This document shows positions 17,951 through 26,718 of a stretch of DNA of 64,000 bases, in pieces. Below the pieces are notes generated by a model. The model saw nothing but the letters and a program-made list of their open reading frames with translations, was not told the DNA's origin and ran no database searches. Made by a program: the position numbers and the translations under genes. How positions within the stretch are numbered: position 1 is the first letter of the stretch; each line of letters begins with the position of its first letter. Source of the stretch: Coleofasciculus sp. FACHB-1120 (GTDB lineage: Bacteria > Cyanobacteriota > Cyanobacteriia > Cyanobacteriales > FACHB-T130); the NCBI RefSeq assembly GCF_014698845.1, contig NZ_JACJTV010000011.1, positions 1 through 64,000 of the forward strand, written 5' to 3'.

Positions 17951-18714
17951 GCAGAGACATAACCTCATCTGCGCCAGTATTTGAACTGAAAAACGTTTCT
18001 AAGCAATTTGGACGTTTTGAATCTCTCGCTGATATTAACTTGCAGATTTGGGCAGGCGATCGCGTGGCGCTGGTTGGTTCCAGTGGTGCGGGGAAAAGTA
18101 CGCTGATTAATTTACTCAACGGTACGCTGCTACCCAGTCAAGGAGAAGTCTGGGTACTGGGTCGCAACCTTGCCCATCTTCGTCCCAAGTTGCTGCGCCA
18201 AGTTCAGCGCCAGATTGGTACGATTTACCAACAATTTCACTTAGTTGATAATTTGCAGGTGATTCACAATGTCAATGCTGGACATTTGGGGCGGTGGTCG
18301 TTTTTTAAAGCAGCAGTTTCACTAATTTATCCTTTGGAAGTTGAAACGGCTCATAAAGCTTTGGCAGAGGTGGGGATTCCGGAAAAACTTTACGAACGCA
18401 CTGATAGTCTTTCTGGCGGTCAACAGCAACGGGTAGCGATCGCTCGCGTCCTCGTGCAAAATCCCACCGCTATCCTTGCCGATGAACCGATTTCCAGCCT
18501 CGATCCCGAACGCAGTCGCGAGATTATGGACTTATTGCGCCAGCTCAGTCAAGAAACGGGCAAAACTTTAGTCACCAGTGTCCACGCGATAGAATTTGCT
18601 CGCAGTCATTATCAGCGAATTATTGGTCTGCAACATGGGCGTATTTTGTTTGATACCCCCGCTCAAGACCTCTCTGATGCAATGATTGAAGCTCTCTATA
18701 AAACCAAAGAGTAA
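17935..18714 (+). CDS. PhnC-type ABC transporter ATP-binding protein
   Basis: The 259-residue ATPase has Walker [10 protein letters not shown], a Q-loop (IYQQFHLV), signature LSGGQQQR and Walker B ILADEP followed by the His switch (SVHAIEF). Its closest pattern is PhnC, the ATPase of phosphonate-type importers. The start ATG 17935 lies within the GNAT gene. The fused permease gene follows 65 bp downstream, completing the importer. Confidence 0.93.
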   Translation: MDSKLSRDITSSAPVFELKNVSKQFGRFESLADINLQIWAGDRVALVGSSGAGKSTLINLLNGTLLPSQGEVWVLGRNLAHLRPKLLRQVQRQIGTIYQQFHLVDNLQVIHNVNAGHLGRWSFFKAAVSLIYPLEVETAHKALAEVGIPEKLYERTDSLSGGQQQRVAIARVLVQNPTAILADEPISSLDPERSREIMDLLRQLSQETGKTLVTSVHAIEFARSHYQRIIGLQHGRILFDTPAQDLSDAMIEALYKTKE

Positions 18715-18779
18715 TCCTAAATATTTCTATTCAAATTCCTCTGCGTTTTTTGCATCTGTAACGGTTTGATATCTAAAGC

Positions 18780-20651
18780 GTGCCCCAAACAAGCGATCTC
18801 AAACTAACAAACCTTCCTCAGCGCCCCTCCCCGCTTAACTGGCGTACTGCATGGGGATTGCTGTTTGTCGCGTCCCTCATTTGGTCGTTGCACGTAGCAG
18901 GCGTATTCCAAGGGAATTTAATCAACGAAGGCGGCTGGAACCTCGTTTGGCGCTTTATCATAGCTGCATTTTCACCCGATCTCAGCCTGGAATTTCTCCA
19001 ACTCACTCTAGATTCCACCCTGAAAACCCTCGCTTATGCCGTGTGTGGCACTTTCTTCAGCGTGCTGATTGGGTTGGTGGGGGGTGTTTTTTCTTCTGAG
19101 ATATGGTGGCAATCTGTTTCAAATTCAAAACTCAAAACTCAGACGCGATCGCTGGCGTTTCTAAAACTCAAAATTCAGCCGCCTTGGGTGGTGGTACGAG
19201 GAGTTTTAGCAATCCCCAGAGCAATTCACGAGTTAATTTGGGGGTTATTTTTCCTCAATATTTTTGGACTCGATCCGCTAGTAGCCGTGTTAGCGATCGC
19301 AATTCCTTTTGGTGCGATTACTGCCAAAGTCTTCTCCGAGATTCTAGACGAAACCCCCCGCCAGCCACTTATGGCACTCCTCAATAGCGGCGTTCTCCCT
19401 CTGAATGCTTTTGCCTATAGCTTGATTCCCCAAGCCTTTCTAAATCTGCTGTCTTACGCTTTCTATCGGTTTGAGTGTTCGATTCGTTCCGCCGCCGTAC
19501 TGGGAATTATCGGTGCAGGTGGACTGGGGTATCAAATTCTCCTCAGCCTCCAATCTCTGCGCTATGAGCAGATGTGGACGTTTTTGATTGCCCTAATTGG
19601 ATTAAATGGTGCTACGGATTTTTGGAGTGCTTTGTTACGCAACCGTTTAGGTGCGCCGAGTCGCCTGGATTTGAATGTCCTAAATCTCCAAGGGCGCAAA
19701 CAGCGGTTTTATCAAAAAGCTCCAGTCGTGCAGGTGTCATTTCTGGGCGGCATTGTTTTAGTCATTTTCTCCTTTTGGTACGTCCAAGCTGATTTCTCAA
19801 AACTTTGGGCACCGCGAACCGCACAGCTATTGGCAGGAGTGTTTCAGGATGTCTTCCCACCGGATGGAAGTCAGCTGAGTCAACTTTTTACCCTTTCGGC
19901 TCAAACCCTTGCTATGTCTATCCTGGCAATGGCTGGGGCTGGATTAGGAGGCATTTTATTATCTTTCCCAGCCGCAAATAATTTCCTGTTGCCAGGAGGG
20001 ATTGGGGAAAGCCGATCCCCCCAACCCCCCTTAAAAAGGGGGGCAGGAGAAAATCTAACATCTTCCTTAAAAATGGGTGCGGGAGAAAATCTAACGTTCC
20101 CCTTTTTAAGGAGGGTGAGAGAAAATCTAATACCCCCCTTTTTAAGGGGGGCTAGGGGGGATCTACGAGCAACTGCTGTACTAATTTTTAGCCGCTTCCT
20201 ACTGCTATTTGCTCGTGCCGTTCCCGAACCCATTTGGGCATTAATCTTTCTATTTGTATTGTTTCCAGGGATCTTACCGGGAGCGATCGCCCTCGGTTTA
20301 CACAACTTAGGTATCCTAGGGCGTCTGATGGCGGAAGTGACGGAAAATCTAGATGAACGTCCTTTGCGATCGCTCAAAGCTTTGGGCGCGAGTAGTTCTC
20401 AAGTCTTCCTCTACGGCGTCTTACCCCGCACTTTGCCCCGCTTTATCGCTTATATCCTCTACCGTTGGGAAGTTTGCATCCGCGCCACCGTGATTGTTGG
20501 GTTGGTGGGTGCGGGTGGATTAGGTCGCTTGCTCACGGAACAACTGAGTAGCTTTGACTACAAAGCTCTCCTTACAACGTTGATAGCCTTTCTCGCCCTC
20601 ACTTTTATCGTAGACCTGATTAGTGTCTCAGTCCGACGAGCAATCAGGTAA
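18780..20651 (+). CDS. Fused double PhnE-type ABC permease
   Basis: Two PhnE-like permease domains lie in one 623-residue chain (about 1-290 and 310-623). Each has the cytoplasmic coupling (EAA-type) region: SIRSAAVLGIIGAGGLGYQI in the first, RATVIVGLVGAGGLGRLL in the second. Translation starts at GTG 18780; no strong ribosome site is seen. The notable oddity is residues ~411-461, a low-complexity charged insert within the second domain, encoded by a GC-rich hairpin repeat that keeps the frame. The insert sits in a loop between membrane helices, so the protein may tolerate it. Confidence 0.9.
   Translation: MPQTSDLKLTNLPQRPSPLNWRTAWGLLFVASLIWSLHVAGVFQGNLINEGGWNLVWRFIIAAFSPDLSLEFLQLTLDSTLKTLAYAVCGTFFSVLIGLVGGVFSSEIWWQSVSNSKLKTQTRSLAFLKLKIQPPWVVVRGVLAIPRAIHELIWGLFFLNIFGLDPLVAVLAIAIPFGAITAKVFSEILDETPRQPLMALLNSGVLPLNAFAYSLIPQAFLNLLSYAFYRFECSIRSAAVLGIIGAGGLGYQILLSLQSLRYEQMWTFLIALIGLNGATDFWSALLRNRLGAPSRLDLNVLNLQGRKQRFYQKAPVVQVSFLGGIVLVIFSFWYVQADFSKLWAPRTAQLLAGVFQDVFPPDGSQLSQLFTLSAQTLAMSILAMAGAGLGGILLSFPAANNFLLPGGIGESRSPQPPLKRGAGENLTSSLKMGAGENLTFPFLRRVRENLIPPFLRGARGDLRATAVLIFSRFLLLFARAVPEPIWALIFLFVLFPGILPGAIALGLHNLGILGRLMAEVTENLDERPLRSLKALGASSSQVFLYGVLPRTLPRFIAYILYRWEVCIRATVIVGLVGAGGLGRLLTEQLSSFDYKALLTTLIAFLALTFIVDLISVSVRRAIR
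20014..20163. repeat. GC-rich dispersed hairpin repeat inserted in frame in a permease gene
   Basis: About 150 bp made of alternating hairpin arms (CCCCCC-TTAAAAA-GGGGGG type) and a spacer repeated three times (G-rich start followed by GAGAAAATCTAA). It ends with GGGGGGCTAGGGGGGATC. The array has no stop in the permease frame. The same hairpin core recurs inside smc at 50137-50163. Confidence 0.8.
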
Positions 20652-20717
20652 TGCAGGTTTCACCGCATCTGAGACGGATCGATTCTCAGCTACTTCGACC
20701 AACCACTTCTGAAGGCG

Positions 20718-20750
20718 AGATCCCCGACTTCTTAGAGAAGTCGGGGATCT
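20718..20750. terminator. Perfect 15-bp hairpin downstream of the ABC permease
   Basis: AGATCCCCGACTTCT and its exact complement enclose a TAG loop. It lies between the convergent permease and glycosidase genes, so it could terminate both. A diverged relative occurs at about 52920-52952, so it is also a dispersed palindrome. Confidence 0.6.
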
Positions 20751-20796
20751 GAAGCGTTGGCATCTTACAACTAAAATAGCATTTCTCTCTAAATTG

Positions 20797-21741
20797 TCAT
20801 TCTGTTTTGTAAATCAAAAATACCGATCCAATTGGATTGAAATTTTCTACATAGATTTTGTTGTTATAGTAAAAAGCTGTCGAAAAACCACCATCAAATA
20901 ACATCGCTTCTTGAATACCTCCTAAACAGTTGTTTTTAGAAATTCCTTCCAGGACATCATCAAACTTGTCTGGATACAATGGCCCATCCGTTTCGACGTT
21001 ATTCACTAGAAAAATTACATAGCCTTTGGAAGTAATTGCTGCCATTGAGCGACTGGTTTCGTGTTTGCAGGCATATTCTCCCAGGTCATTACAAATATCC
21101 TTAAATATTCCATCTTTATAAAATCTCCCATTCCCGCCTACTAAGTTATAATTTAAAATTTTCTCGTTTCTTTTACCAATCTGAATGGTCGCCTTTCGCT
21201 CTTCTGTACCTCCTGAAATTCCAAAGGAAGACCGCTTATCTTTAAATAAACCCGAATATTCTATACCCCGTGAAATGTTCAAGCCTTGGGGTTTATTCTC
21301 AGGATCTATATAATCCGCATTAATGGCTGCAATTGGTCTTTTGCCATTTAGTTTTGCATTCTCGTCCGCTATGATTTCATGAAACTGTTTTGGAATATAT
21401 TCTTTACGAAATCTCCCTTTAGCATCTTTAGCATAAATTTCATGGGCTAAAGCCAAACTGACTTTAAAATCTAGTTTTGGAGATTTGGGGTCAAAAATAA
21501 GAACATAATTTGCTCCTTTAACCTTAGCATTCCCTTGATGATCTGTTCTGATAAATTCTATGCTGAACTGACATTCTTGGCTTTGGCAATCGCATAAACT
21601 CTTAACGGTATTTTCTATGTTTACTATTTTTTTTACTTGAACTTGAGGAATCGTTAAATTATTTTTCAAATAAATATGAATGCTAAATACAGCTATAAAT
21701 GTTACTAATAATATGCTTAAAAATTTTGTTTTGGTAAACAT
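20797..21741 (-). CDS. Phosphodiester glycosidase family protein (NAGPA/DUF2233-like)
   Basis: A 314-residue protein with one N-terminal membrane helix (about 7-24), probably an uncleaved signal anchor. The rest matches the phosphodiester glycosidase fold: AAINADYIDPENKPQGLNIS, a SRSMAAITSKGYVIFLV strand and the closing AMLFDGGFSTAFYYN. The family includes the enzyme that uncovers mannose-6-phosphate tags and bacterial wall-sugar enzymes; the substrate here is unknown. The gene is AT-richer than its neighbours, which may indicate transfer. Six Cys residues may form disulphides. Confidence 0.8.
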   Translation of the reverse strand: MFTKTKFLSILLVTFIAVFSIHIYLKNNLTIPQVQVKKIVNIENTVKSLCDCQSQECQFSIEFIRTDHQGNAKVKGANYVLIFDPKSPKLDFKVSLALAHEIYAKDAKGRFRKEYIPKQFHEIIADENAKLNGKRPIAAINADYIDPENKPQGLNISRGIEYSGLFKDKRSSFGISGGTEERKATIQIGKRNEKILNYNLVGGNGRFYKDGIFKDICNDLGEYACKHETSRSMAAITSKGYVIFLVNNVETDGPLYPDKFDDVLEGISKNNCLGGIQEAMLFDGGFSTAFYYNNKIYVENFNPIGSVFLIYKTE

Positions 21742-21929
21742 ACACTAAGGAATTGACAAAAAATGTATGTTTACATTTTAAGCCTAACAATCCCTAGGAT
21801 GAGGGTGAAGATTAACCATCCTATAGGTATTTTAATAAATAATAAGTATTGAAGAATTGCCAGTTGTCATGAGTTTTTGGTTTTTTGGTCAGAGATTCTT
21901 AGCAAAAACCAATCACCAATGACGAACGA

Positions 21930-22544
21930 TCAATTACCGCTAACTAAGCGAACTGTAGTGACTGAGGAAACCCAGTGGCGCTGTTGTAACTGATACATAT
22001 GGTTAAACAGTTGCCAACAATACTGTTCTGGAAGCCCGCAGGTTAAGGCACCGCGCAGGACAACGTTGAAGTACCAGTCGTTGGGGGCAAGTTCTTCTGC
22101 TAATTTGTTAACGACAACGTAGGTACGAACGCTGGTATATGTCTGCTCTTGGCAGGAAACGTTGACCATTTCCTGGCGATAACCGCCTTGAGGAACTTCT
22201 TCGCGTTCATCCAAGCGATCGCTCAATCTCCACGGTAATCGATACAGAACTCCTTCGACTGAGGATGATGGATCTTTCACCATATCTAAAACACCACAGT
22301 TGCGAAGCGCTGAGCGACGATAAAATCCTAGTCGATATCCTTTCAGTGTGGCAGCACCAATCACGTAAGAATGGGTGTTCTCGCCGAATGTACGCTTTAA
22401 ATCAACCGGGCACATACAAGAACCGTAAGCAAAATAGTAAAACATCGGCTCTTTTTGTTGCTGTTGTGGCAATCTCAAACCTAGATGTGAAGGATGATGA
22501 GATTGTACCCAGGTGTGTTTCAAGTGTCCAATGCGATCGCTCAT
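21930..22544 (-). CDS. Gamma-glutamylcyclotransferase-like protein
   Basis: The fold is recognised from FYYFAYGSCM (glycine/Tyr substrate loop, equivalent to YGSN), the GYRLGFYRRS strand and EGVLYRLPW with downstream LDEREEVPQGGY, where a Glu provides the catalytic acid. Full length from ATG 22544 is 204 residues. Homologues usually begin at the equivalent of ATG 22445, so the first 33 residues are uncertain. Such enzymes cleave gamma-glutamylamines or glutathione; the substrate here is not known. Confidence 0.82.
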   Translation of the reverse strand: MSDRIGHLKHTWVQSHHPSHLGLRLPQQQQKEPMFYYFAYGSCMCPVDLKRTFGENTHSYVIGAATLKGYRLGFYRRSALRNCGVLDMVKDPSSSVEGVLYRLPWRLSDRLDEREEVPQGGYRQEMVNVSCQEQTYTSVRTYVVVNKLAEELAPNDWYFNVVLRGALTCGLPEQYCWQLFNHMYQLQQRHWVSSVTTVRLVSGN

Positions 22545-22746
22545 CTATCTATAGGAATATTTTTACTATGGACATGATTTTAGCGGAATGTTTTTATTAT
22601 ATACCTACATATCCCGATAGGTAAACCGTAGATTAGAATTTGGTTTCTTCCTTCGGAAACTTCCGGAAGAATTAGTCGCTGGAGATTTTTAGCGATCGCT
22701 AAAAAGCAATCCCTGTATTATTCAGTTGTTTCACTTGCAAAGTATC

Positions 22747-22794
22747 AGCAAATAGGAAAGCAGCTCCAATCTGGGGCTGCTTTCCCTATTTGCT
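22747..22794 (-). terminator. Long hairpin downstream of the triple-repeat protein gene
   Basis: Arms of 18-19 bp (AGCAAATAGGAAAGCAGC against its complement, one bulge) enclose about 10 nt. It lies 32 bp beyond the stop of the minus-strand gene. There is no long T run, so it may be a processed 3' stem rather than a classical intrinsic terminator. Confidence 0.55.
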
Positions 22795-22825
22795 AAGAAT
22801 GAGAGTATCCAGATTCTGCCCGATT

Positions 22826-24286
22826 TTATCTTTGGGCGCTGCTGGCAAGCCGATTCCAGTCTTGGATCACCTTCTCTAAAGGTGCAGGCAAACTCTCTTG
22901 ATTAATATCGGTGTAGCGAACTGTACCTTTGCGGCTGCTAAGGGTGTAGGTGATGTGATCGGCAGCACCGCTAGGCGCTGGGTAGCTTAGGTTCTTAAAT
23001 TGGGCAAATTGCTGCCGTTCTAGCATTTGCTGAAACTGTCGGACCTGTTGCACAGGAATGCGGAGAACGCTACGCTCGGAGTCATTGGCATCACCGATGC
23101 GAACCCGCATCAAGCTTCCATCATTCAGTAAAACAGTTTCGTAGGTTCTGCCAGTAAAACCACCACTTTCGATCGCTCGAAACACGACATTTTTATCTAA
23201 GGATGGCGGTAGTTCGCTAGTCGGGATTGGCGTCGGCTTGAGGATGCCAGCATCGCTTAGTTTACTTGCTGCTTGATTGAACTTAACAATGGAACCATCG
23301 CTGTTAGTGTGATAAACCAACAGTTGTAGCTTGTTTTGTACAGTCACCTGCCAACCAGGTATTGCATTAGTAAGACAACTCTCGTTAATACCGCCCAAAC
23401 CGAGACAGCTATCCCAATTGTACTGTTGAGCCTGAATGATGCTGAGTTCGGTAGTGGGCAGTTTGAACTGCCCGGAAGCTTCCCTTAAGACTGCATCCCT
23501 AACGGAGTTCGGCAAACTCGCTAGTTGATCCACCTTCACTACAGAACCAGTTGCATTCGTGCGATAGACCAAGCGTTTTCCACTTCCTTCTACCGTCACC
23601 TGCCAGCCGTCTACAGTCGCTGGCGCACACAAAATATCAGGTGCGTAAATACCTAAACAAGCATCAGGCCAAGTTTTCTTTTCCGCCTGCACGAGGCGAA
23701 TCTTGTCAGGTGTCACCTCTAACTGCTCTGCGGCAATCGGTAAAATGGCACTGGTAACGGCTTTGGGAAGGTCTTTTGGGATGCTACTGACAGGAGTATC
23801 CGAATTTTGTAAGCGTACAACTTGCCCTGTAGAATTGGTACGATAAACCCAAGTTTTGCGACCGTTAGACACAACAACGCGCCAACCGGGAACTAATGCT
23901 TGGGTACAAAATTCACCCGATTTCGGAAGTCCCAAACAGCCATCTTTCCAAGTTTCCTGACTAAATTCAGTAATTTTGAGCTTTCCCGGAGCGATGCCAG
24001 TTTGACGCGACAAATCTTGACGAACAGTGTTAGCAATCCGAGGCGGTAAGCGATTAGCTTGTTTACGGTCAAGATTTTGCCCAACTTTCTGGTCTTTAAG
24101 TCTAACCAGTCTGGTGATAGACTCAGAAAGTGTAGCTGGGGCAGCAAATGCGGTTTGTAATAGTGTCAGACCTGCGCCCAAAGACAAGATACCAGTTAGA
24201 ACTAGAGCGGCAAAAATCCGCTCAGATTGGTGAACTGTTTCACTGGGATTTACGGGTTTGGAGTGATTTTTGAAAATCCGTCTCAT
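22826..24286 (-). CDS. Exported protein with three Trp/Cys repeats
   Basis: The 486-residue protein has an N-terminal membrane segment (about 24-48, ending FAAPA), so it is exported or anchored. Three repeats of about 80 residues follow (roughly 85-160, 165-245, 250-330). Each shows a helix, then W-(x)D-x-CLG, a second Cys about 8 residues on, GW-V-V and a hairpin ending YRTN or YHTN-G. Two Cys per repeat suggest a disulphide each. The C-terminal part (about 360-486) is a separate domain without recognised family. Such proteins occur in cyanobacteria, but I know of no function. Confidence 0.8.
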   Translation of the reverse strand: MRRIFKNHSKPVNPSETVHQSERIFAALVLTGILSLGAGLTLLQTAFAAPATLSESITRLVRLKDQKVGQNLDRKQANRLPPRIANTVRQDLSRQTGIAPGKLKITEFSQETWKDGCLGLPKSGEFCTQALVPGWRVVVSNGRKTWVYRTNSTGQVVRLQNSDTPVSSIPKDLPKAVTSAILPIAAEQLEVTPDKIRLVQAEKKTWPDACLGIYAPDILCAPATVDGWQVTVEGSGKRLVYRTNATGSVVKVDQLASLPNSVRDAVLREASGQFKLPTTELSIIQAQQYNWDSCLGLGGINESCLTNAIPGWQVTVQNKLQLLVYHTNSDGSIVKFNQAASKLSDAGILKPTPIPTSELPPSLDKNVVFRAIESGGFTGRTYETVLLNDGSLMRVRIGDANDSERSVLRIPVQQVRQFQQMLERQQFAQFKNLSYPAPSGAADHITYTLSSRKGTVRYTDINQESLPAPLEKVIQDWNRLASSAQR

Positions 24287-24546
24287 AGAAACCTCAATAG
24301 ATTTGTTTTTGTAAGTGGAGAGCGTGTTTGTTCAGACGAGCGGCACTCCAATGCTCGTCCAATGCGAATCGCACATAAGAAGCTTGACGCTGCTATCGGG
24401 CGAGTTGGTTCCGCTGTTTAGCTCACCTGAATGGGTGATTTTTTACAAGTTTCAGAAGGCGATCGCAAACTAACCTCTTCACTTGTGCAAAAACAGGTTT
24501 CTATGATCGTGTATACGTGTATTTATTTCAGCAAGGAGCGATCGCC

Positions 24547-25128
24547 ATGACTGTGTTGGTAGTAGCTACAGGAAATCCAGGCAAGCTGCGAGAGATGCAG
24601 ACCTATTTAAGTGGATTTGGCTGGGAATTGACCCTGAAGCCAGCGGAACTGGAAATTGAGGAGTCAGGTGACACCTTCATGGCTAACGCTTGTCTGAAGG
24701 CATCCCAGGTGGCACAGGCGACTGGAGAGTGGGCGATCGCAGATGATTCTGGATTGGAAGTAGACGCCTTAGAGGGGGCACCCGGTATTTATTCCGCGCG
24801 TTACGGCAAAACCGACCCCGATCGAATTGAACGCCTGTTGAATGAACTTGGCAACGAACTGAATCGGGAAGCCCAATTTGTGTGCGCGATCGCGATCGCA
24901 CGTCCCGATGGTGCGATCGCCCTGCAAGCCGAAGGAGTTTGTCGCGGCGAAATTCTCCACTCCCCTCGCGGTACAGGTGGATTCGGCTACGATCCGATTT
25001 TTTACGTTCCTAAAGAGCAAATGACCTTTGCGGAAATGACTCCTGAGTTGAAGCGCCAGTGGAGCCATCGAGGTCAAGCCTTCAAAATTCTTTTACCCCA
25101 GCTACAGACATTAAAGACTGAGGATTGA
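24547..25128 (+). CDS. rdgB: Non-canonical purine NTP pyrophosphatase (RdgB/HAM1)
   Basis: It hydrolyses dITP and XTP to keep deaminated purines out of nucleic acids. The signature VVATGNPGKLREM, the SGxTFxxNA-like segment GDTFMANACLKA, the catalytic DDSGLEVDALEGAPGIYSAR core and GFGYDPIFYVP are all present. I use ATG 24547 because AAGGAG stands 8 nt upstream; the in-frame GTG at 24517 would add ten residues. At 193 residues the length is typical. Confidence 0.96.
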   Translation: MTVLVVATGNPGKLREMQTYLSGFGWELTLKPAELEIEESGDTFMANACLKASQVAQATGEWAIADDSGLEVDALEGAPGIYSARYGKTDPDRIERLLNELGNELNREAQFVCAIAIARPDGAIALQAEGVCRGEILHSPRGTGGFGYDPIFYVPKEQMTFAEMTPELKRQWSHRGQAFKILLPQLQTLKTED

Positions 25129-25154
25129 GTGCAGAAGTTAGAAATCCAGTGACC

Positions 25155-25194
25155 AGAAATCAGAATTTTGCGATCGCCAAAAATTCTGATTTCT
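25155..25194. terminator. Hairpin with HIP1 octamer in the loop between rdgB and glnB
   Basis: Arms AGAAATCAGAATTTT and AAAATTCTGATTTCT (15 bp, perfect) enclose a 10-nt loop starting with GCGATCGC. It lies between convergent rdgB and glnB, and the A/T-rich inner arms could serve either strand. Confidence 0.55.
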
Positions 25195-25223
25195 GAATTT
25201 CTAATTACTCGTAACTTCTAACC

Positions 25224-25251
25224 CAGTCCTCAGACCTCAGTTCTCAGTCCT
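25224..25251. repeat. Short tandem heptanucleotide repeat (STRR)
   Basis: Four units, CAGTCCT, CAGACCT, CAGTTCT and CAGTCCT, run directly up to the glnB stop codon. This is the same family as at 6409-6436. Confidence 0.8.
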
Positions 25252-25254
25252 GAC

Positions 25255-25605
<351 letters not shown>

Positions 25606-25704
25606 TCAGTTCGTTCTGGATTTGATCTGTACAATCAATTTGTACAACCAAAGGTACTCGTAAAGCGGCGGCTATGTTTTATCACTGCTTAAACAAAGAT
25701 TTTT

Positions 25705-25718
25705 GTATTATATGATAC
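25705..25718 (-). promoter_or_regulatory. NtcA-type binding site upstream of glnB
   Basis: GTA-N8-TAC is present exactly (GTATTATATGATAC on the plus strand). Read on the minus strand, 23 nt separate it from TAAAAC (complement of 25676-25681), close to the TAN3T -10 box. This is the layout of a class II NtcA-activated promoter and fits the known nitrogen control of glnB. It lies about 110 bp from the start codon. Confidence 0.75.
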
Positions 25719-25986
25719 ATACTTCTTCACTCCCACCACAGGCATGAATTGTACCAACCCTAGCCAACCCTAACGAAGGGGTTTATCGTGGATATCGCTG
25801 ACTCGTCAACCTGACAGACGTGACTAGCCAGTTGAAGATGTAGGGGTTTGGAAATAATCTCCCCCATCTGTATCAAGGCAGTCGTTCCAGGCGAATGCAC
25901 CCGGTTCTTACGATTTCCCGCTCCGATTCCTAGCAGAGTCTAATCCTTCAGCCGTTAACTGACAAGACAACTGGCTTAACGACTAC

Positions 25987-26565
25987 TCAACGACTATTAT
26001 TCAACAGCGGACGCACAATCAAAAAGCCAGTGCCAAACGCTGTCGCCACAATTAAAGAGATGACAACGATTAACCACCAGCCACTCACATCTGGGGAACG
26101 CTCTGGCTGAGTTGGGCGACGATACCGACCCTCTTCCTGTTCGATTACTAAGCTTTCTGAAAATTCGGTTAGGAGTGCTGGTTCACCTTTGAGAGGAGGA
26201 GGCTGCGGAGGACGCCGCTTGGGTGTTGAGGCGCTTGGTGCAGTCCGTATTTCCGGTTCAATGGCGGGAGGGGGAGCTTCAACTCGACCCCCAGAGGAAA
26301 ATGAAGTAACCAGCTGTTGGGCGTGCAAAGCTGACTGAACAACTTTTTCAATTTCCTGTCGCAGCTGTTGATTTTCTTTGGCTAACTGCTGATTTTGGGA
26401 ATTCAAAGAGTCCAGCATCGCTTGTGCTGCTTGTAGCTCTGCCGAGAGTTCTTTGTAAACCGAAATTGGTACCGAAGGACGGTAGGTATTCATCGGGCTT
26501 TGGGGAGTCTGCTCGGAAATATAAGCATTTTGCATCGGGGAGCGGGTCGAAGGATTAGACATCAT
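25987..26565 (-). CDS. Coiled-coil protein with C-terminal membrane anchor
   Basis: No family recognised. The 192-residue protein has a polar N-terminus, a coiled coil (about 38-85, rich in Gln/Leu with NQQLAKENQQLRQEIEKV), a Pro-rich linker (about 105-125) and one membrane helix (about 166-186, WWLIVVISLIVATAFGTGFLIV) near the C-terminus. The layout suggests a tail-anchored scaffold on the cytoplasmic side. Between it and glnB (25594-25986) there is only the glnB promoter. Confidence 0.75.
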   Translation of the reverse strand: MMSNPSTRSPMQNAYISEQTPQSPMNTYRPSVPISVYKELSAELQAAQAMLDSLNSQNQQLAKENQQLRQEIEKVVQSALHAQQLVTSFSSGGRVEAPPPAIEPEIRTAPSASTPKRRPPQPPPLKGEPALLTEFSESLVIEQEEGRYRRPTQPERSPDVSGWWLIVVISLIVATAFGTGFLIVRPLLNNSR

Positions 26566-26718
26566 GGATTTAGTTTAAGTTCTGTACGGCAACAATAATG
26601 GAAAGTGAGGCGGCTTTGACAGCCATTTTTTAACAAATTTACTATTTAATCAACTAGCAATGTGCCCCAATCGATCTTTATGATGTCAATGCTACAACCT
26701 TTTAATTCTCCGATTGTT

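Noticed and set aside
20014-20163. CRISPR-like array
   Set aside because: The spacers are repeats of each other and the repeated parts are hairpins of variable length; there are no cas genes.
19901-20377. Minus-strand frame across the permease repeat
   Set aside because: It is the complement of the hairpin repeat and permease coding sequence; only the plus-strand frame has conserved motifs.
25629-25656. Additional GTA...TAC pairs near glnB as NtcA sites
   Set aside because: The spacings are 10 and 11 nt rather than 8, unlike the exact site at 25705-25718.
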